In this document: piece by piece, positions 18,271-26,170 of the stretch | Layout of the letters: each line of letters starts with the position of its first letter | Position numbering within the stretch: position 1 is the stretch's first letter | Program-made: the position numbers and the translations under genes | Origin: CAZVIK01 sp964627045 | GTDB taxonomy: Bacteria > Acidobacteriota > Terriglobia > Bryobacterales > Bryobacteraceae | DNA: 39,274 bases | Assembly (NCBI GenBank): GCA_964627045.1 | Contig: CAZVIK010000010.1 | Coordinates: forward strand, 1-39,274 | Direction of reading: 5' to 3' | The notes under the pieces: generated by a model | Seen by the model: only the letters and a program-made list of their open reading frames with translations | The model's database searches: none | Told to the model about the DNA's origin: nothing

Positions 18271-19251
18271 TCAGGCTACCACGAGTTCGCCGCCCTGCGA
18301 AGCTTCCAGCGCCATCGCCCCCTCGATCGCGTGGATCGCCACGGCGACCTGGTCGTCGCCCGGCGGCTGCGTGGTGATGCGTTGCAGCCAGAGCCCCGGT
18401 GCGGTCAGCACCGCCAGCCACGTCCCGCGGTGCTTCGCCGTGAACCGGATGACTTCATAGCTCAAACCCGCAATGACCGGCAACAGCACAATCCGCGACA
18501 CGAACCGGCCGAGGAACCCGTCGAACGGGATCATCGAATACACCACGATGGCGATCACCATGACCACCATCAGGAAACTGGTCCCGCAGCGGGGATGGAA
18601 GGTGGAGAATTCCCGCGCGTTTTCCACGGTCACGGGCTGGCCGGATTCGTAGTTGAATACCACCTTATGTTCGGCGCCGTGATACTCGAACACGCGGCGG
18701 ATGTCCTTCCAGCGCGAAATCCCGTAGAGAAACGCCAGGAAGATCTGCATGCGGATGATGCCGTCGGTGAGGTTGAAGGCGATACGGCCGTGAAGCGCCG
18801 GATACCATTTCTCGAGCAACGTGGTCAGGTACAGCGGTACGAACTTGTAGAGGAACACGAAGAACGCGAACGAGAAGGCCAGGTTCAGCGTCATGACCCA
18901 GGGAGAAATCTCTTTCTTCGCCTCGTACTTGGACGCCTCTTCCTCCAGGGCCGCGTTCGCGCTGAACCGCAGCGCCTTGATGCCCAGATACATGGCCTGC
19001 CCCAGCGTGCCCACGCCGCGGAATACCGGGAACTTGAAGATCGGGTATCTTTCCGACACCCGCGGCACCGGCATCTGGTCGGTCGCCAGGCTGCCGTCCG
19101 GTTTGCGGATCGCCACGCAATAGCTGTGCGGGGCGCGCATCATGACGCCTTCCATCACCGCCTGCCCGCCGATCAGCGTTTCTTCCGGTTTGGCCAGCAA
19201 AGGCAGTGTTTGGATGTGCGCCGCGAGTCGAATGAAACCGCCGATGGACAA
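18271..19251 (-). CDS. DUF1385 family membrane protein
   Basis: This is a 326-residue member of DUF1385, a family often found next to prfA, as here. The family hallmark IGGQAVMEGVMMRAP appears at about residues 26-40. YHGAEHKVVFNYE and STFHPRCGTSFLMVVM follow, with potential metal-binding His/Cys/Glu, and there are four hydrophobic helices. The function is unknown. The start is TTG 19251, with AGAGGG eight bases upstream as its ribosome site; no ATG precedes the conserved start in this frame. It is the first gene of the operon with prfA, prmC and dinB. Confidence 0.9.
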   Translation of the reverse strand: MSIGGFIRLAAHIQTLPLLAKPEETLIGGQAVMEGVMMRAPHSYCVAIRKPDGSLATDQMPVPRVSERYPIFKFPVFRGVGTLGQAMYLGIKALRFSANAALEEEASKYEAKKEISPWVMTLNLAFSFAFFVFLYKFVPLYLTTLLEKWYPALHGRIAFNLTDGIIRMQIFLAFLYGISRWKDIRRVFEYHGAEHKVVFNYESGQPVTVENAREFSTFHPRCGTSFLMVVMVIAIVVYSMIPFDGFLGRFVSRIVLLPVIAGLSYEVIRFTAKHRGTWLAVLTAPGLWLQRITTQPPGDDQVAVAIHAIEGAMALEASQGGELVVA

Positions 19252-19272
19252 GCTGAATACCCTCTAAATGCT

Positions 19273-19278
19273 AGTATA
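19273..19278 (-). promoter_or_regulatory. possible -10 box of the DUF1385-prfA-prmC-dinB operon
   Basis: Read on the - strand this is TATACT, 21 bases upstream of the TTG start, with the Shine-Dalgarno-like AGAGGG between. No good -35 is seen at the right distance. Confidence 0.35.
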
Positions 19279-19359
19279 CCGCAGGGTTATGGGCCGGACC
19301 GTTGCTTCCGCGCGGGGCCGCGTCCGGCGGTGAAACCCACGGGAACCCGCAGGCCAAAG

Positions 19360-20268
19360 CTACGGTCTGCCGGAGGGCGCCGCCGGCGAGGCGCCGCTCT
19401 CCACGGGAAGATCCGCCTGCCGTGTCCAATCTTGCATCGACCCGTCGTAGAGCCGCACATCCATGCCCAGATACCGTCCCACGAAATAGAGGACCGTCGC
19501 CTGTTGTCCCGTGTTGCAATAGGTGACCGGTTTGGCCTCCGGCTTGGCCGCTGGAGTCATCATCCGCCGTAAGGCGTCCGCCCCTAATAGCGTGCCATCG
19601 GCGGCGAACACGCCTGCCTGCGGAACGCTGCGCGCCCCCGGGATGTGCCCCCCGCGCGGGAACTCGCCGCGATTGGCTCCCGTGTAGAAGTCGGCCGGCC
19701 GCGCGTCAATCAAGTCCACGCGGGGATCGTCCAAGCGGGTTCGCAGCCACTCGGCGGTAACCACCTTTTCCGGCGCCGGCCGGAGCGTGATCCTACCCGG
19801 CGTCGCGGGCGGCGGCGCCTGGGTGCTCAGAGGCCGTCCCTGCGCGCGCCACAGCGCCAGGCCGCCGTCCAGCAGCGAAGCCCGGTCCCCCAACCCGAGA
19901 TAATCCAGCGTGAACCAGACGCGCGTGGCCGCCGTCATCGTCTCGGTCCCGGGATAGACCACGATACGCGACGAATCGTCCACGCCCAGTCTCCCGAACG
20001 CCTCTCCCAGCGCCTCGGGAGACGGCAGTTCCAGCCGTAGGCCCGAGGCATCCGCCACCGAGATATCCGCCAGCGCGACCAGGCGTGCGCCGGGAATGTG
20101 CCCTGCATCGTAGTCCTTTTGCGATCCGGTGTGCAGGATCACCAGGTTTTCGTCGTCGAGGTGTTGCGCCAACCAGTCCGTGCTCACCAGCATGGACGGG
20201 TTCACCGCCTGCGCCGAAAGCGGTGCGGCGGCGAACGCAAGCAAAAAGAGCGCGGTCTTGAGAAGCAT
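19360..20268 (-). CDS. secreted rhodanese / thiosulfate-type sulfurtransferase
   Basis: This is a two-domain sulfurtransferase of about 302 residues. The first 21 residues (MLLKTALFLLAFAAAPLSAQA) form a signal peptide with an Ala-x-Ala-like end. The first rhodanese domain (about 24-150) has no active Cys: its loop reads YPGTETMTA. The second (about 165-285) carries the catalytic Cys251 in CNTGQQAT. The short Cys loop fits thiosulfate or 3-mercaptopyruvate sulfurtransferases (SseA group). A periplasmic role is inferred. The frame continues upstream, but ATG 20268 is where the signal peptide begins. It is divergent from ispG. Confidence 0.88.
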   Translation of the reverse strand: MLLKTALFLLAFAAAPLSAQAVNPSMLVSTDWLAQHLDDENLVILHTGSQKDYDAGHIPGARLVALADISVADASGLRLELPSPEALGEAFGRLGVDDSSRIVVYPGTETMTAATRVWFTLDYLGLGDRASLLDGGLALWRAQGRPLSTQAPPPATPGRITLRPAPEKVVTAEWLRTRLDDPRVDLIDARPADFYTGANRGEFPRGGHIPGARSVPQAGVFAADGTLLGADALRRMMTPAAKPEAKPVTYCNTGQQATVLYFVGRYLGMDVRLYDGSMQDWTRQADLPVESGASPAAPSGRP

Positions 20269-20395
20269 AGCTACATTTAGGATGCGAGCGGCCTCCGTTT
20301 CGCCTCGAAAAAATCCGTCGGCGCCCTGTGTCCGGCGGCCGGCCGGTTCCGCGGCCCGGGTGAGCCGCACGCCCTGCGGGCTAAGATGAAAGCAT

Positions 20396-21613
20396 ATGGC
20401 GGTCGGCTCCCGCAGGAAGACGGTCACTGTGGACGTGGGCGGGGTACGCGTCGGCGGCGCGCATCCCATTGTCGTTCAGTCGATGACCAACACGGACACG
20501 GCCGATGTTACGGCGACCGTCCGCCAAACCCTCGCCCTGGCCGAGGCCGGCTCCGAGTTGGTGCGCGTCACCGTCAACACCGAAGCCGCCGCTGCCGCCG
20601 TTCCCCGCATCGTGGAAGAACTGGCCGCCGCGGGCTGCCGCGTGCCCATCGTCGGCGACTTCCACTACAACGGCCACATCCTGCTCCTGCAATTCCCCGA
20701 TTGTGCCCGCGCGCTGGCGAAGTACCGGATCAACCCCGGCAACGTCAACATCGGCAAGAGTCACGACGACAACTTCCGCACCATCATCGACGCCGCCGTC
20801 CGCTACGGCAAGCCGGTGCGGATCGGCGTGAACTGGGGTTCGCTGGACCCGGCGCTGCTCGCCCGCTTGATGGACGAGAACTCGCGCGCCGGGGAGCCGC
20901 AGCCTCCGGCCGCCGTCGTTCGCCGGGCCTTGGTCGCCAGCGCCGTCGAATCGGCCCGCACCGCTGAGAACTATGGCCTCGCGCACGACCGGATCATCCT
21001 TAGCGCCAAGGTGAGCGAGGTGCAGGAGTTGATCGATATCTACAGGGACCTGGCCTCGGCCTGCGACTATCCGCTTCATCTAGGGCTTACCGAAGCCGGA
21101 ATGGGCGCCAAGGGAATCGTCGCCTCCACCGCCGCCGTAGCCGTTCTTCTCCAGGAGGGCATCGGCGACACCATCCGCGTATCTCTGACGCCCTCGCCCG
21201 GCGGCGACCGCACCGAAGAAGTCTTCGTCGCCCAGCAGATCCTGCAATCCCTCGGGCTGCGAAGCTTCCAGCCGCAGGTGACCGCCTGCCCCGGTTGCGG
21301 CCGCACCACAAGCACGTACTTCCAGGAACTGGCCGGGCGAATCCAAGACCACATCCGTGTGCGGATGCCCGTTTGGCGGCGATCCTACCCCGGGGTGGAA
21401 GACCTCAAGGTGGCCGTGATGGGTTGCATCGTCAACGGACCCGGGGAATCCAAGCACTCCGACATCGGCATCTCTCTGCCGGGCGCCGCCGAGGAACCCA
21501 AGGCGCCCGTATTCATCGACGGCCGTCTGCACACGACCTTGCGCGGAGAACGAATCGCCGAGCAGTTCATCGGCATCCTAGATGAGTACGTCTCCCGGCG
21601 TTACTCGGGTTAA
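20396..21613 (+). CDS. ispG: 4-hydroxy-3-methylbut-2-enyl diphosphate synthase
   Basis: IspG (GcpE) makes HMBPP from MEcPP in the non-mevalonate isoprenoid pathway, supplying the undecaprenyl carrier among other products. The 405 residues begin with a TIM barrel (VVQSMTNTDTADV). The [4Fe-4S] ligands are C298, C301 (ACPGCGRT) and C344, followed by E351 (MGCIVNGPGES). The start ATG 20396 has no Shine-Dalgarno site. TAAGAT (20382-20387) lies exactly eight bases upstream, as with nuoA. It is followed after three bases by the DUF2203 gene. Confidence 0.96.
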   Translation: MAVGSRRKTVTVDVGGVRVGGAHPIVVQSMTNTDTADVTATVRQTLALAEAGSELVRVTVNTEAAAAAVPRIVEELAAAGCRVPIVGDFHYNGHILLLQFPDCARALAKYRINPGNVNIGKSHDDNFRTIIDAAVRYGKPVRIGVNWGSLDPALLARLMDENSRAGEPQPPAAVVRRALVASAVESARTAENYGLAHDRIILSAKVSEVQELIDIYRDLASACDYPLHLGLTEAGMGAKGIVASTAAVAVLLQEGIGDTIRVSLTPSPGGDRTEEVFVAQQILQSLGLRSFQPQVTACPGCGRTTSTYFQELAGRIQDHIRVRMPVWRRSYPGVEDLKVAVMGCIVNGPGESKHSDIGISLPGAAEEPKAPVFIDGRLHTTLRGERIAEQFIGILDEYVSRRYSG

Positions 21614-21616
21614 AAC

Positions 21617-22057
21617 ATGGTCCGCCATTTCACGATCCAGCAGGCCGAGCGTTTGCTGGAGGAGATCGAAAGGGAATTGCGGCAGGCGCAGACCCTGCGG
21701 CGGGAACTGGCCGCCGTGCTCTCCGGCCTCGCCGGCGTGGCCCGCCACGTCAGCGAATCCGGCGGGGCCTTCCTCAACCGCGACCGCCTCCTGGGGGCGC
21801 GCGACCGCCGCGACCAACTGGCCCATCGCCTCAAGTCACACATTGAATCCATCCAAGCCCACGGCTGCCTCATCAAAGATCTTGAGGCCGGATTGGTGGA
21901 CTTCCCCACGCGGTTCTGTGGACGCCGGGTGTATCTCTGCTGGAAACTCGGCGAGAGGGACATCCGCTACTGGCACGAAGTGGAGGATGGGTTCCGGGGA
22001 AGGCACCCGATCGACCGGCATTTTCTGGACCACCATTCCGGCGATCCCCTGCACTAG
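21617..22057 (+). CDS. DUF2203 family protein
   Basis: This is a small cytoplasmic protein of 146 residues with no membrane segment. The N-terminal half is two long helices (FTIQQAERLLEEIERELRQ, then an Arg-rich helix). The C-terminal half has the family pattern GCLIKDLEAGLVDFP, YLCWKLGERDIRYWHEVEDG and a closing RHPI. This matches DUF2203, whose function is unknown. It follows ispG by three bases, so both are probably translated from one mRNA. Confidence 0.82.
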   Translation: MVRHFTIQQAERLLEEIERELRQAQTLRRELAAVLSGLAGVARHVSESGGAFLNRDRLLGARDRRDQLAHRLKSHIESIQAHGCLIKDLEAGLVDFPTRFCGRRVYLCWKLGERDIRYWHEVEDGFRGRHPIDRHFLDHHSGDPLH

Positions 22058-22095
22058 TCTGCGGCGGGGAGCGGGAAGCCATTGAGGGGCGTCGC

Positions 22096-24093
22096 ATGAA
22101 ACTTAGAAGGCTCGTGTGGCTCGCCGTGCCGCTGTTAGGGCTGCTAGTGGGGAGCGGCGCGCAGCGCAACCAGGGAGGCAACGTGATTTCCGCCGACGTC
22201 CTCGACGGCAAGATCAACGCTCCGGAGATCCCCGCAGGGCTCGACTGGCTCAACACCGCTTCGCCGCTCAGCCTCCGGGACTTCCGCGGCAAGTTCGTGC
22301 TCCTCGACTTCTGGACTTATTGCTGCATCAACTGTATGCACATCCTGCCGGACCTGGAGCGGCTGGAGAAGAAGTACAGCCAGGAACTCGTCGTCATTGG
22401 AGTGCACTCGGCCAAGTTCAAGAACGAACGGGAAACCAGCCAGATCCGCGAGGCCATCCTGCGATACGAAATCCGCCACCCTGTCGTCAACGACTCCGCG
22501 TTCGAGGTTTGGCAAAGCTACGCGGTCAACGCCTGGCCCACCGTCGTTCTGATCAACCCGCTCGGGAAGATCGTCGGCACCTACGCCGGCGAGGGCATCT
22601 ACGAGCCCTTCGACGCCGTGCTCACGCAGGCTATCCCCTATTTCGAAAAGAAAGGCGCCCTGAAGCGCAGCCCGTTGAAACTCGCGCTGGAAGAGGCCCG
22701 CCGCGCCAACACGCTGTTGAACTACCCGGGGAAGATTTCCGCCGACGAGCGCGCGGGCCGTTTATTCATCACGGACTCCAACCATCACCGTATTGTCGTG
22801 GCCGGCGCCGATGGGAAGATTCTGGACGTGATTGGGGGCGGGGAAGAGGGCCACCGCGACGGTGCGTTCGAGGAGGCGCGCTTCCAGCATCCCCAAGGTA
22901 CGGCCGTCTCCGGCGATGTCCTGTATATCGCCGATACCGAGAACCACATGATCCGCGCCGCGAACCTGAAGACCCGCCGCGTGACCACGGTTCTGGGAAC
23001 GGGCAGGCAGGCGCCCGGTCCGGGCGGAGGCGGCACGGGGCGCGATGTGAATCTCAATTCGCCCTGGGACGTCGTGTTCCACGCCGGGAAGCTTTACATT
23101 GCCATGGCCGGCGCGCATCAGCTCTGGGTGGCCGATGCCGCCTCCTGGCAGGCCGGGCCTTACGCCGGCTCGGGTGTCGAATCCATTGAGGACGGCCCCG
23201 CCGGCCTGGCTGCGCTGGCTCAGCCGAGCGGCCTCTCGACCGACGGTAAGCGCCTCTATTTCGCCGACAGCGAAACCAGTTCGGTCCGCGAGGCCGATCT
23301 CGGCTCCCGCCCCGAAGTACGGACCATCATCGGCAAGGGTCTGTTCGAATTCGGCGACATCGACGGCAACGCCGGCCGCGCGCGGCTGCAACATCCGCTC
23401 GGGGTCGCTTGGCGCGACGGGAAGCTGTATGTCGCCGACACCTATAACAGCCGGATCAAGGTCGTCGATCCCACGGCGCGCACCTCCACGTCGTTTGCCG
23501 GAAGCGGGCAGCGCGGCGCGCGCGACGGCCGCTTTCGCGACGCGGCCTTTAACGAACCGGGCGGCCTGGCGTGGCTGGGCGGCAAGCTCTACGTCGCCGA
23601 CACCAACAATCACCAGATACGCGTCCTGGACCCGGTGGCACGCACCGTATCGAGCCTGGAATTCACCGGATTGGAGAAACTCGCGCCGCCGGAGGAGGTC
23701 CGGGTCCGCGGCCGCCACCTCGCACTGGGCGAGCCCGCCGTGAATCCCGCCGGAGCCCGTCTGTCCCTGAACATCGTCCTTCCCGATGGCTACAAGTTCA
23801 ACCGCGATGCTCCGTTCTTGGTCCGATGGCGCGCCGGCGCCGGCAATCTGCGCTTCGGCCTGGATCCGGACAGCGTCGATTTCCGCTCGGCCGCGTTTCC
23901 GCTGGAAATCCCGGTCGCCGCCCTGGAGGGAAACGCCGAGGCGGTCATCGACACCGTGGTCTACTACTGCACGTCGCAGTCCAGCGCCTGTTATGTGGAC
24001 CCGGTACGCGTCACCCTGTCTCTGAAGGCCTCCGGCGCGGCCTCGCCCGTGGTCCCGGTCGAGATTCGCGTCCGGAAACCCGGCGCTTCCTGA
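22096..24093 (+). CDS. secreted thioredoxin-NHL repeat protein (NHLRC2-like)
   Basis: This is a 665-residue protein with three parts. After a signal-like N-terminus (residues 1-22) comes a thioredoxin-like domain (about 45-170) with the redox pair C77-x-x-C80 in DFWTYCCINCMHIL. A six-bladed NHL propeller follows (about 215-530), with recurring blades such as LFITDSNHHRIVVAG, VLYIADTENHMIRAA, LYVADTYNSRIKVVD and LYVADTNNHQIRVLD. A C-terminal beta domain with two further cysteines (YYCTSQSSACYVDP) closes it. The order matches animal NHLRC2 and bacterial relatives. A periplasmic redox or binding role is inferred, with no known substrate. It lies 38 bases after DUF2203. Confidence 0.88.
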   Translation: MKLRRLVWLAVPLLGLLVGSGAQRNQGGNVISADVLDGKINAPEIPAGLDWLNTASPLSLRDFRGKFVLLDFWTYCCINCMHILPDLERLEKKYSQELVVIGVHSAKFKNERETSQIREAILRYEIRHPVVNDSAFEVWQSYAVNAWPTVVLINPLGKIVGTYAGEGIYEPFDAVLTQAIPYFEKKGALKRSPLKLALEEARRANTLLNYPGKISADERAGRLFITDSNHHRIVVAGADGKILDVIGGGEEGHRDGAFEEARFQHPQGTAVSGDVLYIADTENHMIRAANLKTRRVTTVLGTGRQAPGPGGGGTGRDVNLNSPWDVVFHAGKLYIAMAGAHQLWVADAASWQAGPYAGSGVESIEDGPAGLAALAQPSGLSTDGKRLYFADSETSSVREADLGSRPEVRTIIGKGLFEFGDIDGNAGRARLQHPLGVAWRDGKLYVADTYNSRIKVVDPTARTSTSFAGSGQRGARDGRFRDAAFNEPGGLAWLGGKLYVADTNNHQIRVLDPVARTVSSLEFTGLEKLAPPEEVRVRGRHLALGEPAVNPAGARLSLNIVLPDGYKFNRDAPFLVRWRAGAGNLRFGLDPDSVDFRSAAFPLEIPVAALEGNAEAVIDTVVYYCTSQSSACYVDPVRVTLSLKASGAASPVVPVEIRVRKPGAS

Positions 24094-24100
24094 CACGAGT

Positions 24101-24130
24101 TTGACCTTCCCGCGCCCGCTGCGCTATCCT
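24101..24130 (+). promoter_or_regulatory. sigma-70-like promoter of rpsT
   Basis: TTGACC (24101-24106) and TATCCT (24125-24130) are 18 bases apart; five and four of six bases fit the consensus. It begins seven bases after the NHL gene stops, giving rpsT its own promoter and a leader of about 33 bases. Confidence 0.6.
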
Positions 24131-24154
24131 TTGATACAGAACGACTTCCGAGGA

Positions 24155-24169
24155 ATGGACTGCGAGTAG
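24155..24169 (+). other. possible four-codon leader ORF in front of rpsT
   Basis: ATG GAC TGC GAG TAG (Met-Asp-Cys-Glu-stop) ends exactly at the base before the rpsT ATG. A GAGGA stretch directly precedes its ATG but is otherwise 15 bases from the rpsT start. It may be chance or may couple translation to rpsT. Confidence 0.25.
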
Positions 24170-24439
24170 ATGGCTAACACCTTTTCGGCGATCAAGCGGA
24201 CGCGCCAAACCAAGCGCCGCACCACCGTGAACGTAATGCGAAAGACGCGCCTGCGCCACGCGATCCGCGGCCTGCGCCGCCTGGTCGAGAAGAAGGACGC
24301 CGCCGCTGCCGCTGCCGCGCTCCCGAAGACCTTCTCCGCCATCGACCGCGCCGCCAAGAACGGCATCATCAAGCGCAATACCGCGGCGCGCTATAAGTCG
24401 AATCTCGCCGCCGGCGTGCGCTCGCTCGCTAAGGCCTAA
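24170..24439 (+). CDS. rpsT: 30S ribosomal protein S20
   Basis: S20 is a primary 16S rRNA-binding protein of the small subunit. The 89 residues are very basic, with the family start MANTFSAIKRTRQTKRRT, a central helix LRHAIRGLRRLVEKK and the conserved IDRAAKNGIIKRNTAARYKS. It has its own promoter and converges on holA. Confidence 0.96.
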   Translation: MANTFSAIKRTRQTKRRTTVNVMRKTRLRHAIRGLRRLVEKKDAAAAAAALPKTFSAIDRAAKNGIIKRNTAARYKSNLAAGVRSLAKA

Positions 24440-24460
24440 GAGGCTTGTCGAGAAACCCAA

Positions 24461-24535
24461 GCGCAGACTCCACTCTGCGCTACACCGAGCCGTAAGTCCA
24501 TGAACCTGAGTGGCGCAGGCTTCAGCCTGTGTCGC
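24461..24535. repeat. two GC-rich palindromes between convergent genes
   Basis: GCGCAG-N8-CTGCGC (24461-24480) forms a 6-bp stem. At 24513-24535 a second stem pairs GCGCAGGCT with AGCCTGTGTCGC, with two G-T type mismatches. They lie between the ends of rpsT and holA and could act as a two-way terminator. Their style recalls interspersed palindromic elements (the AGGCTNNAGCCT core). Confidence 0.6.
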
Positions 24536-24570
24536 TTTCAGGGCTTACATCGGGCGTTTTCGGCAAGCTC

Positions 24571-25638
24571 CTAACCCGCCAGCTCGAGGATGAATTTCTC
24601 CATGACGACGCGGTCGCTCGGCCGCGCGTCGCGCAATCCCCAGTCGGCCCGGTAGAGCTGCTGCAGCGCCGATTCCAGTTGCTTCCGGTTGAACACCGTG
24701 GCGGTCTGGTGGATCTGCTCCGCCTTCGAGCGCCACACCGGACGTCCCGGTTTGGACAGCGCCTGCTGGATCTGCGGCGCGTTCCGCAGGCCTCTTTCCT
24801 GCGCCGCCAGAGCCAGCCGCATTAACCCGCCCAGGAAGTTCAACGCCAGCGGGAGATACTCGCCCTGCCGCACCAGCCGGTCCACGAGTTCCAGCGCCTG
24901 CATCCGGTTCCGCCGGCCCAGCGCGTCCACGAGCCCGAAAATGCTCGACACGCTGGAATCCGGCGCCAGCGCCGCCAGGTCTTCGGCGCCGATGGTCCGC
25001 CGGTCCCCGGCGTACAGCGAGAGCTTTTCGATTTCCGTGGAGATGCGCAGCGCGTCGGCCCCCAGCGCGTCCACCAGCGCCTCCACCAGGTCCCGGCTCA
25101 GTTTCAGTCCCGCCGCCTCGGCCAGGCTCCCGGCCAGTTGCCGGGCCTCGCCCACCGTGAACCGGGGAAACTCCACGACCACGGGGATCGCTGCATAAAA
25201 GGCGCGGACGCGGTCGAGCTTCTGTTTGTCCTCGCCATCCAGTTCGTAGCGCGAAACGTCGAAAACCACGACGACCCCGGGCGACGGCCGCTTCAGGTAG
25301 CGGGCCAGCAGCCCCTGCGCCCCCTGGAAGGCGGCTTCCTCGCCCGCGTCGCCGGCCGCCGCGCGCCCGCGTGGAAGCGCCGCCTCGGCCGACGATACCC
25401 AGATCACCCGCCGCGGCGCGAATAGCGACAGAGAAGAGGCGTCGTCGAGCACCGCCGCCATCGTCGTGCCTGTCAGATCGTGCGGCGTGTACCCTTGCTC
25501 CCGTTCGCTCGGGCCGAGCGCCTTTTCCAGAAGCGCACGGCGAAAAATGTCGCGCCGGTAGGGCTCCGGTCCTGCCAGGAAATACGCCGCCGCCGGCTCC
25601 TGCTTTCGAAGTTGGCTTAAAAGCTGTTCGGGGATCAA
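24571..25638 (-). CDS. holA: DNA polymerase III, delta subunit
   Basis: The delta subunit opens the beta clamp and is part of the clamp loader. The 355 residues show the family layout: PAAAYFLAGPEPYRRDIFRR near the N-terminus, then VVVVFDVSRYELD, the middle LSLYAGDRRTIGAEDLAAL segment (about 205-225), and a helical C-terminal collar ending in LRDARPSDRVVMEKFILELA. It is four bases downstream of lptE and is the last gene of its strand run. The lptE-holA order is common in Gram-negative bacteria. Confidence 0.92.
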   Translation of the reverse strand: MIPEQLLSQLRKQEPAAAYFLAGPEPYRRDIFRRALLEKALGPSEREQGYTPHDLTGTTMAAVLDDASSLSLFAPRRVIWVSSAEAALPRGRAAAGDAGEEAAFQGAQGLLARYLKRPSPGVVVVFDVSRYELDGEDKQKLDRVRAFYAAIPVVVEFPRFTVGEARQLAGSLAEAAGLKLSRDLVEALVDALGADALRISTEIEKLSLYAGDRRTIGAEDLAALAPDSSVSSIFGLVDALGRRNRMQALELVDRLVRQGEYLPLALNFLGGLMRLALAAQERGLRNAPQIQQALSKPGRPVWRSKAEQIHQTATVFNRKQLESALQQLYRADWGLRDARPSDRVVMEKFILELAG

Positions 25639-25642
25639 CGCG

Positions 25643-26170
25643 TCAGAACCTTTCCAGCACGGCGCTTACCACCGTCCGCGCCACGTCGCGGCTCAGCCGG
25701 TTCAGCGCCATGTCGCTTTCCTCGAAATAGGCGTTCGCCTCCACGCTGATCTCGTAGCGCCCCCGGAACTCCATGTTCTTTCGCGAGAACAGCACGGCCC
25801 CGGTGGCGCGATCCTGCAAGGTGACGTCCAGGATGACGCTCACCTGCGCGCCGCTGGCCCGCTGTGTCTCCGGATCGTAGGTGGAAGCGTAGTAGTGGTA
25901 ACGCGTCACCGTCCCGGTGAGCACCGCCTCCGCCTGGCCGGGTTCGGCCACCACGCGGTATCGGGTACGCGAGATAAACTCCCGGCCGATGGCCTGCGGC
26001 AATTGGCTGGTGAGCCGGTAGCGCGTCGTCTCGTTGGCGAACGCCGGAATTGCGATGGTCCGGATCGACTCGGGAAGCGTGTTCGCCCGCCCCGCCACGT
26101 GATACCCGCAGCCCGCACCCGCCGCCAGGGCGGCCGTCAGCGCCGCTGCGAGCACCGCCGCCCGCGTCAC
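25643..26170 (-). CDS. lptE: LPS assembly lipoprotein LptE
   Basis: LptE is the outer-membrane lipoprotein that plugs the LptD barrel for LPS insertion. I read 175 residues from GTG 26170, which overlaps the stop of the Asd-like gene by four bases (GTGA). A signal peptide ends with LAAGAGCGYHV. The Cys follows Gly-Ala-Gly, so the lipobox is not canonical. CGYHVAG right after the Cys, then IAIPAFANETTRYRLTSQL and the AEAVLTGTVTRYHY strand, fit the LptE/LPS-assembly family. The frame is open further upstream, but only as the shadow of the neighbour. It implies that the organism has an LPS-containing outer membrane. Confidence 0.85.
   Translation of the reverse strand: MTRAAVLAAALTAALAAGAGCGYHVAGRANTLPESIRTIAIPAFANETTRYRLTSQLPQAIGREFISRTRYRVVAEPGQAEAVLTGTVTRYHYYASTYDPETQRASGAQVSVILDVTLQDRATGAVLFSRKNMEFRGRYEISVEANAYFEESDMALNRLSRDVARTVVSAVLERF

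Noticed and set aside
22762..24096. 444-codon open frame on the - strand across the NHL gene
   Set aside because: The propeller repeats on the + strand explain the region; the antisense frame is a mirror of those repeats.
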